A stretch of DNA of 10,979 nucleotides from Albidovulum sp. (GTDB taxonomy: Bacteria > Pseudomonadota > Alphaproteobacteria > Rhodobacterales > Rhodobacteraceae). Under the pieces are notes generated by a model. That model was not told where the DNA came from. It did no database searches and saw only the letters and a list, made by a program, of their open reading frames with translations. Both the position numbers and the translations under genes were made by a program. Below are positions 6,869-10,979 of this stretch, in pieces. Location: NCBI GenBank assembly GCA_030837785.1, contig JAUQYA010000021.1, forward strand, positions 1 to 10,979. Direction: 5' to 3'. Within the stretch, counting starts at the first letter, position 1, and every line of letters starts with the position of its first letter.

Positions 6869-6881
6869 GTTTCAAAGAAAC
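6869..6881. repeat. Small inverted repeat in the mgtE-guaD divergent region
   Basis: GTTTC-AAA-GAAAC is a perfect 5-base inverted repeat with a 3-base centre. It lies 41 bases upstream of mgtE and 76 bases upstream of guaD, in an AT-rich patch of an otherwise GC-rich gap. It could be an operator or just part of the mgtE promoter; no good -35/-10 pair for mgtE is evident. Confidence 0.3.
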
Positions 6882-6904
6882 AGGGGCAAAGGACGATTCC
6901 CCTG
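6881..6904. repeat. Inverted repeat overlapping the guaD -35 box
   Basis: CAGGGG (6881-6886) and CCCCTG (6899-6904) are perfect inverted copies 12 bases apart, centre to centre about 18 bases (under two helical turns). The right arm overlaps the candidate guaD -35 box, so a dimeric regulator bound here could control guaD. This is an inference from position only. Confidence 0.35.
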
Positions 6905-6925
6905 CCCCCGGTCCGGCCCTAGACT
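6897..6925 (+). promoter_or_regulatory. Candidate guaD promoter
   Basis: TTCCCC (6897-6902) and TAGACT (6920-6925, within CCCTAGACT) are 17 bases apart. A start near 6932 would leave a leader of about 25 bases with an AGGGG ribosome site 8 bases before the ATG. The -35 box is weak, which would fit a gene needing an activator. Confidence 0.5.
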
Positions 6926-6956
6926 GCGCCCGGGACAGCGGACAGGGGCGTACGCG

Positions 6957-8252
6957 ATGGCGGAACTCATCCTCGGGCAGGTGCTGCGATACGAGGGCAA
7001 CCCGATGGAGGAGGGCGCGGACGCGGCGCGCCATTCCGCGCGGGGGGGAGTGCTGGTCGAGGGCGGGCTGATCCGCGCCGTGGGCGAGGCCGACGACCTG
7101 CGCCGTGCCCATCCACAGGCGCGGGTGACCGATTGCGGCACGCATCTGCTGTCGGCGGGCTTCGTCGACGCGCACGCGCACTACCCACAGACCGCGATCA
7201 TCGCGAGCTGGGGCAAGCGGCTGATCGACTGGCTGAACGCCTACACCTTCCCCGAGGAGATGCGGTTTTCCGACCCGGCCCATGCCGCCGAAATCGCCGG
7301 GCGATACTTCGACCTGACGCTTTCCAACGGCACGACGACGGTGTGCAGCTATTGCACGATCCACCCCGAAAGCGTCGAGGCCTTCTTCGCCGAGGCGCGG
7401 GCGCGGGGCCTGCGCGCCTTCGCCGGCAAGACCTGCATGGACCGCGACACCGCGCCCGAGGGCCTGCGCGACAGCGCGCAATCGGCCCATGACGACAGCA
7501 AGCGGCTCCTGGAGCGCTGGCACGGCGTGGATCGGCTCTCCTATGTGATCACGCCGCGGTTCTCGCCGACCTCGACGCCCGAGCAGCTCGCCGCGCTCGG
7601 CGCGCTCTGGGCCGAAAACCCCTCCTGCCTGATGCAGACGCATCTGAGCGAGCAGACCGACGAGATCGCCTGGGTGAAATCGCTCTACCCGCAGGCGCGC
7701 GACTATCTCGACACCTACGAGGCGCACGGGCTTCTCGGCCCCGGCGCGCTTTTCGGCCACGCGATCCATCTGGAGCCACGCGAACGCGACCGGCTCAAGG
7801 AGGTGGATGCGAGCCTGATCCACTGCCCGACCTCGAACACCTTCATCGGCTCGGGGCTTTTCGACATGGACGGGCTTTCGCGCGAGGGGCATCGGATCGG
7901 GCTGGCCACCGACACCGGCGGCGGATCGTCCTTCTCGATGCTCCGGACGATGGCCGCGGCCTACGAGGTGGCGCAGCTCCGCCACCGCGCGCTGCATCCG
8001 GCCGAGCTGTGGTGGCTGGCGACGCAGGGCTCGGCCCGGGCCCTCAGGGCCGGCGACCGGATCGGCAACCTCGCGCCGGGGATGGAGGCCGACATCATCG
8101 CCGTCGACCTCGCCTCCACCCCGGCGATCGCCCAGCGCGCCGGCCGCGCGGGCGACCTCTGGGAGGCGCTCTTTCCGACGATCATGATGGGCGACGACCG
8201 CGCGGTGGCGGCGGTCTGGGCCGGCGGGCGGCGGCTGGAGCAGCCAGCCTGA
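6957..8252 (+). CDS. guaD: Guanine deaminase
   Basis: The 431-residue product is a zinc amidohydrolase that deaminates guanine to xanthine and ammonia in the cytoplasm. Family motifs are SAGFVDAHAHYPQ at 66-78 with metal ligands H73 and H75, QTHLSEQTDEI at 227-237 with H229 and E232, HAIHLEP around H268, HCPTSNTFIGSGLFD at 289-303, and LATDTGGGSSFSML at 316-329 with metal ligand D319. The short N-terminal beta part (about 1-65) and the C-terminal GNLAPGMEADIIAVD return strand (370-384) complete the usual composite beta-sandwich. The length matches the family. ATG 6957 is chosen because an AGGGG ribosome site lies 8 bases upstream and the candidate promoter ends at 6925; the frame stays open upstream to 6618, but that part is antisense to mgtE and arginine/proline-rich. 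It is convergent with the 8-oxoguanine deaminase gene. Confidence 0.94.
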   Translation: MAELILGQVLRYEGNPMEEGADAARHSARGGVLVEGGLIRAVGEADDLRRAHPQARVTDCGTHLLSAGFVDAHAHYPQTAIIASWGKRLIDWLNAYTFPEEMRFSDPAHAAEIAGRYFDLTLSNGTTTVCSYCTIHPESVEAFFAEARARGLRAFAGKTCMDRDTAPEGLRDSAQSAHDDSKRLLERWHGVDRLSYVITPRFSPTSTPEQLAALGALWAENPSCLMQTHLSEQTDEIAWVKSLYPQARDYLDTYEAHGLLGPGALFGHAIHLEPRERDRLKEVDASLIHCPTSNTFIGSGLFDMDGLSREGHRIGLATDTGGGSSFSMLRTMAAAYEVAQLRHRALHPAELWWLATQGSARALRAGDRIGNLAPGMEADIIAVDLASTPAIAQRAGRAGDLWEALFPTIMMGDDRAVAAVWAGGRRLEQPA

Positions 8253-8310
8253 CGGCAGGAGGCGCCTGCCGGCGCCGCCTCCGGCGGGGGTATTTGGGCA
8301 ACGAAGAAAC
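8253..8310. terminator. GC-rich palindromic terminator-like element between convergent deaminase genes
   Basis: Directly after the guaD stop, CGGCAGG (8253-8259) pairs with CCTGCCG (8265-8271) across a 5-base loop. A second, competing stem pairs GGAGGCG (8258-8264) with CGCCTCC (8276-8282), and a third pairs CCGCC (8275-8279) with GGCGG (8283-8287), followed by GGGTATTTGGGCA and AACGAAGAAA. The last module (a GCC-TCC-GGC hairpin, then TATTTG and an A-rich tail) resembles a repeated 3'-end element that I recall from many Rhodobacterales genes. It probably ends transcription of guaD and perhaps of the opposite gene as well. There is no long T-run, so this is not a textbook intrinsic terminator. 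Confidence 0.55.
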
Positions 8311-8317
8311 CGCCGTG

Positions 8318-9655
8318 TCAGGCCATCAGCCGGCGGGCGAGCCGGGCCTGATCCTCGATCACCCGGCCGAGATCGAGCGTGGCGATCCGGCCGTCGCGGA
8401 CGATCCTGCGGCCCTCGACGAGGAGGTCGCGGACCCGCATCGGCCCGCAGAGGACCAGCGCCGCGACCGGATCCCAGGCGCCGGCGGCCTCGATCCCGGT
8501 CAGGTCCCAGATCGCGATGTCGGCGCGCCTGCCCGGCTCGAGCGCGCCGCAGTCCGGCCGGCCGAGCACCTGCGCGCCGCCGAGCGTGGCGATTTCCAGC
8601 GCCTCGCGCGCGGACATCGCATCGGCGCCGCGGGCGACGCGCTGGAGGAGCATCGCCTGGCGCGCCTCGGCGAGGAGGTTGCCGGCGTCGTTCGAGGCCG
8701 AGCCGTCGACACCGAGGCCGAGGGGCACGCCCGCGTCGCGCATGGCGCGGACGGGGGCGATGCCGGAGCCGAGCCGGCAGTTCGAGCAGGGGCAATGGGC
8801 GACGCCGGTACGACTGCGGGCGAACAGCCCGATCTCGGCCATGTCGAGCTTCACGCAATGGGCGTGCCAGACATCGGCGCCGGTCCAGCCGAGGTCCTCG
8901 GCATACTGGCCCGGCCGGCAACCGAAGCTGGCGAGGCTGTAGGCCACGTCCTCGCCGTTCTCGGCAAGGTGGGTGTGGAGCATCACGCCCCGGTCGCGGG
9001 CCAGCACGGCGGTCTCGCGCATCAGGTCGCGACTGACCGAGAAGGGCGAGCAGGGGGCGAGGCCGACGCGGACCATCGCGCCGGGGGCCGGGTCGTGGAA
9101 GGCGTCGACCACCCGCTCCATGTCCTTCAGGATCGCCGCCTCCTCCTCGACCAGCGCGTCGGGCGGCAAGCCGCCCTTGCTCTCGCCGATCGACATGGCG
9201 CCGCGGGTCGGGTGGAAGCGGAGCCCGATTTCCGCCGCGGCCTCGATCGTGTCGTCGAGCCTTGCGCCGCCCGGATAGAGATAGAGGTGGTCGGAGGTGA
9301 GCGTGCAGCCGGAGAGCGCCAGTTCGGCAAGGCCGGCGAGCGCGGAGACGCGCATTTCCTCGGGCCCGAAGCGCGCCCAGATCGGGTAGAGCGTCTTCAG
9401 CCAGCCGAACAGGAGCGCGTCCTGCCCGCCGGGGACGGCCCGTGTGAGCGTCTGGTAGAGGTGATGGTGGGTGTTGACGAGGCCGGGGGAGACGACGCAA
9501 CCCGCCGCCTCGATCACCTCGCCGGTGGTGGCGAGGCCCTGCCCCACGGCGGCGATCGTGCCGCCGCGGATCAGGACGTCGCCGCCGGCGATCTCCTCCC
9601 GCGCCGGGTTCATCGTGACAAGGCTTGCCGCGTTGCGGATGAGGATTTCGGCCAT
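8318..9655 (-). CDS. Probable 8-oxoguanine deaminase (amidohydrolase)
   Basis: The 445-residue product belongs to the amidohydrolase branch that contains bacterial 8-oxoguanine deaminase (Pseudomonas PA0142 type, 8-oxoguanine to urate) and the hydroxyatrazine hydrolase relatives. Motifs are SPGLVNTHHHLYQTLTRA at 56-73 with metal ligands H63 and H65, SLYP-like KTLYPIWA near 87-94, SGCTLTSDHLYLYP near 115-128, APCSPFSVS at 200-208, LHTHLAENGEDV at 226-237 with H229 and E232, HAHCVKL near 264-270, HCPCSNCRLGSGI near 287-299, and LGVDGSASNDAGN at 314-326 with D317. The PGLVNTHHH, APCSPFSV and GVDGSASND set matches the 8-oxoguanine group better than generic chlorohydrolases. The substrate remains a family inference; isocytosine-like compounds are an alternative. 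ATG 9653-9655 has a GGAGGGG ribosome site 5 bases upstream; the frame stays open to 9706 without support. Confidence 0.87.
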   Translation of the reverse strand: MAEILIRNAASLVTMNPAREEIAGGDVLIRGGTIAAVGQGLATTGEVIEAAGCVVSPGLVNTHHHLYQTLTRAVPGGQDALLFGWLKTLYPIWARFGPEEMRVSALAGLAELALSGCTLTSDHLYLYPGGARLDDTIEAAAEIGLRFHPTRGAMSIGESKGGLPPDALVEEEAAILKDMERVVDAFHDPAPGAMVRVGLAPCSPFSVSRDLMRETAVLARDRGVMLHTHLAENGEDVAYSLASFGCRPGQYAEDLGWTGADVWHAHCVKLDMAEIGLFARSRTGVAHCPCSNCRLGSGIAPVRAMRDAGVPLGLGVDGSASNDAGNLLAEARQAMLLQRVARGADAMSAREALEIATLGGAQVLGRPDCGALEPGRRADIAIWDLTGIEAAGAWDPVAALVLCGPMRVRDLLVEGRRIVRDGRIATLDLGRVIEDQARLARRLMA

Positions 9656-9726
9656 GTGTTCCCCTCCCCCTTCGGCGAGCGGACCGGCCGGCGACAGAAG
9701 GGGCAAGGACTCGCCCGGCGGGGAGA

Positions 9727-9755
9727 GCCTAGGGGACCGCGGGGCCGGGCGCCAG
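9727..9755 (-). promoter_or_regulatory. Candidate promoter of the 8-oxoguanine deaminase gene
   Basis: On the minus strand CTGGCG (9750-9755) and CTAGGC (9727-9732) are 17 bases apart, just downstream of the hisN stop. The start would be near 9720, giving a leader of about 65 bases. The -10 box matches those of ymdB and the VPLPA gene; the -35 box is weak. If real, this gene is transcribed separately from hisN. Confidence 0.5.
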
Positions 9756-9760
9756 ACCGC

Positions 9761-10558
9761 TCAGCCGTTCAGCACCGCCATCGCCTCGGCATGGACCGCG
9801 CGGTTGGCGGCGGCGAGGACATGGCCGCCCGAAAGCGCCGGGCGGCCCTGCCAGTCGGTGACGATGCCGCCCGCCGCCTCGATCACCGCGATCGGCGCGT
9901 GGACGTCATAGGTCTGCAATCCCGCCTCGATCACCAGGTCGATCTGGCCCGCGGCAATGAGCGCATAGGCGTAGCAGTCGAGCCCGTAGCGGGTGAGCCG
10001 CGCCTTCGTCTTCACCCGGGTGAAGGCCGCCCCGTCCTCGGCCGTGCCGACCTCCGGGAAGGTGGTGAAGAGGATCGCCTCGGACAGCGGCCGGGGGGCG
10101 CGGGCACGGAGCGGACGATGGCCCATCGGCCCGATGACCTCGGCCGTGCCGAAGCCGCCGGCGAAGCGTTCGCCGATGAAGGGCTGGTCGATCAGGCCGA
10201 ACAGCGGCCCGCTGGCGTCGGCGACCGAGATCAGCACACCCCAGGTCGGTGTGCCGGAAAGGTAGCTGCGGGTGCCGTCGATCGGGTCGATCACCCAGGT
10301 CAGGCCCGAGGTGCCGGCGACAGGGCCGAATTCCTCGCCCAGGATCGCGTCCTGCGGCCGGCGCTCGGCGAGGATCGCCCGCATCCGCGTCTCGGCCGCG
10401 CGGTCGGCGATCGTGACGGGATCGAAATGGGTGGTGACCTTGTTGTCCGCCGAAAGCCCGTCGCTGCGGAAATGCGCGAGCGTCTCCTCGCGCGCGGCGT
10501 CGGCCAGGGCGTGGGCCGTGGCGATCAGCGCGCGGCGTTCGGCTTCGGGGAGGGACAT
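9761..10558 (-). CDS. hisN: Histidinol-phosphatase, inositol monophosphatase type
   Basis: The 265-residue product is a Mg2+-dependent phosphatase of the IMPase fold, best matching the HisN type that removes phosphate from L-histidinol phosphate in histidine biosynthesis. Visible motifs are DPVTIADRAAE at 46-56, GEEFG at 74-78 with metal ligand E75, WVIDPIDGTRSYLSGTPTWG at 88-107 with D91 and D94, and the C-terminal DLVIEAGLQTYDVHAPIAVI segment (207-226) with D218, followed by EAAGG. The TRSYLSGTPTWG version of the first signature is typical of HisN rather than SuhB or CysQ, but an inositol or other sugar phosphatase cannot be excluded. ATG 10556-10558 has an AGAGG ribosome site 6 bases upstream. 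It lies 60 bases downstream of the XRE gene, in the same direction. Confidence 0.88.
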   Translation of the reverse strand: MSLPEAERRALIATAHALADAAREETLAHFRSDGLSADNKVTTHFDPVTIADRAAETRMRAILAERRPQDAILGEEFGPVAGTSGLTWVIDPIDGTRSYLSGTPTWGVLISVADASGPLFGLIDQPFIGERFAGGFGTAEVIGPMGHRPLRARAPRPLSEAILFTTFPEVGTAEDGAAFTRVKTKARLTRYGLDCYAYALIAAGQIDLVIEAGLQTYDVHAPIAVIEAAGGIVTDWQGRPALSGGHVLAAANRAVHAEAMAVLNG

Positions 10559-10569
10559 GGGGAACCTCT

Positions 10570-10586
10570 GCTTGGACGGCCCAAGC
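10570..10586. repeat. Inverted repeat in the hisN upstream region
   Basis: GCTTGG and CCAAGC are perfect 6-base inverted copies with a 5-base centre, between the XRE stop and the hisN ribosome site. No T-run follows, so it is a weak terminator candidate for the XRE gene. It would overlap the hisN transcription start if the promoter at 10586-10614 is real, which would suit an operator. Confidence 0.4.
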
Positions 10587-10614
10587 GGTAACCCCCCTGC
10601 CCCTTCCCGGTCAA
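10586..10614 (-). promoter_or_regulatory. Candidate hisN promoter
   Basis: On the minus strand TTGACC (10609-10614) and TTACCG (10586-10591) are 17 bases apart. The -35 box is good and the -10 box poor. hisN may instead be read through from the XRE gene, which ends only 60 bases upstream. Confidence 0.35.
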
Positions 10615-10618
10615 TGGC

Positions 10619-10979
10619 TCAGGCCGCGTCGGAAAGCACCTTCGCCAGATCGAACAGCCGGCGCCGCTGGGCCTCGGGGATCGCGTAGTAGGAACGCACC
10701 AGCATCAGCGCTTCCTTGTCGGCGAGGATGTCGCCGTCGATCTCCTCGACGATACTGCTGGACTGGTCGAGCCCCTCGAAGAAGAAGCTGATCGCCACGC
10801 CGAGCGCATCGGCGATGTCCCACAGCCGCGAGGCGGAAATCCGGTTCATGCCGGTTTCGTATTTCTGGATCTGCTGGAACTTGATCCCGACCTTGTCGGC
10901 CAGTTGCTGCTGGGTCATGCCCACCATCCAGCGCCGGTGACGGACGCGCTTGCCCACATGGACGTCGACAGGATGTTTC
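10619..10979 (-). CDS. XRE-family (PraR-like) transcriptional regulator, start cut by window edge
   Basis: The frame is open to the window end, reading HPVDVHVGKRVRHRRWMVGM, so the true start lies a few codons beyond base 10979; an internal GTG at 10955-10957 would remove part of the conserved leader and is unlikely. An XRE/Cro-CI helix-turn-helix follows (MTQQQLADKVGIKFQQIQKY then ETGMNRISASRLWDIADALG), with the recognition helix around IKFQQIQKYE, then the VAISFFFEGL linker and an acidic region. The C-terminal tail, about 45 residues, ends in a short helix (AQRRRLFDLAKVLSDAA). The IDVHVG.RIR.RR leader and SFFFE motif match the alphaproteobacterial PraR-like group, whose studied members are cytoplasmic repressors affecting biofilm or symbiosis genes. 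Target genes here are unknown. It lies upstream of hisN in the same direction, a link that may be positional only. Confidence 0.92.
   Translation of the reverse strand, partial: KHPVDVHVGKRVRHRRWMVGMTQQQLADKVGIKFQQIQKYETGMNRISASRLWDIADALGVAISFFFEGLDQSSSIVEEIDGDILADKEALMLVRSYYAIPEAQRRRLFDLAKVLSDAA

Noticed and set aside
1634..7048. Runs of seven or eight G or C (1634-1641, 6833-6839, 7042-7048) as phase-variation tracts
   Set aside because: Several such runs are expected by chance in 11 kb of this composition, and the genes involved are housekeeping rather than surface-variation genes.
6705..9500. Minus-strand open frame of 931 codons covering guaD and parts of its neighbours
   Set aside because: It is antisense to guaD and out of frame with mgtE and the 8-oxoguanine deaminase gene; Arg/Pro-rich with no recognisable domain.
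8009..10591. Plus-strand open frame of 860 codons spanning two deaminase genes and hisN
   Set aside because: It runs antisense through two complete enzymes, has no family motif, and has Arg/Gly/Ala/His-rich composition; a GC-rich shadow frame.
1..10979. Mobile elements, CRISPR arrays, tRNA or rRNA genes, toxin-antitoxin pairs
   Set aside because: No transposase, integrase, repeated spacer pattern, cloverleaf-like sequence or small paired genes were seen; all gaps are short and every major frame is a recognised family.

Overview
The window is a GC-rich chromosomal segment of ordinary housekeeping and metabolic genes. It most likely comes from an alphaproteobacterium of the order Rhodobacterales (Rhodobacter/Roseobacter relatives). 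The clues are a VPLPA-CTERM surface protein, -10 promoter boxes built on CTAG, a PraR-like XRE regulator beginning with an HPVDVHVGKR-type leader, and the grouping of yebC, an SLC13 transporter, a DMT transporter, ymdB, the 5-formyltetrahydrofolate cyclo-ligase gene and mgtE. I saw no mobile element, phage gene, CRISPR array, tRNA or rRNA. Coding density is about 93 percent and no gene-free gap exceeds about 200 bases.

Layout. Bases 1-363 (minus): the first 121 codons of yebC, cut by the window edge. Bases 447-3983 (minus): a probable operon running from ymdB (TIGR00282 metallophosphoesterase) to an EamA-type DMT transporter, whose TTG start overlaps the ymdB stop, and then to an SLC13-type transporter with two internal RCK_C (TrkA_C) domains. 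Bases 4181-4843 (plus): a secreted VPLPA-CTERM protein with its own promoter, lying between two minus-strand groups. Bases 4880-6828 (minus): mgtE followed by the 5-formyltetrahydrofolate cyclo-ligase gene, joined by a 4-base ATGA overlap. Bases 6957-8252 (plus): guanine deaminase, divergent from mgtE. Bases 8318-9655 (minus): a probable 8-oxoguanine deaminase, convergent with guaD, with a GC-rich terminator-like element between them. Bases 9761-10558 (minus): histidinol-phosphatase hisN. Bases 10619-10979 (minus): an XRE-family regulator missing only its first few residues.

How the genes fit together. The two amidohydrolases form a purine-breakdown pair: guanine to xanthine, and 8-oxoguanine to urate. 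The mgtE-cyclo-ligase pair and the ymdB operon are typical conserved clusters of mixed function (magnesium transport, folate repair, nucleotide phosphodiesterase, transporters). hisN serves histidine biosynthesis and sits downstream of the XRE regulator. The VPLPA-CTERM gene looks like the accessory element here: a secreted protein to be processed by an exosortase encoded elsewhere.

I did not find a convincing undescribed system. The most useful leads are regulatory. CTAG is scarce across the window, and four of its five copies sit at candidate -10 boxes. The candidate ymdB promoter would give a leaderless mRNA and has a perfect 16-base palindrome exactly filling its spacer. A bulged hairpin lies between the divergent ymdB and VPLPA promoters.
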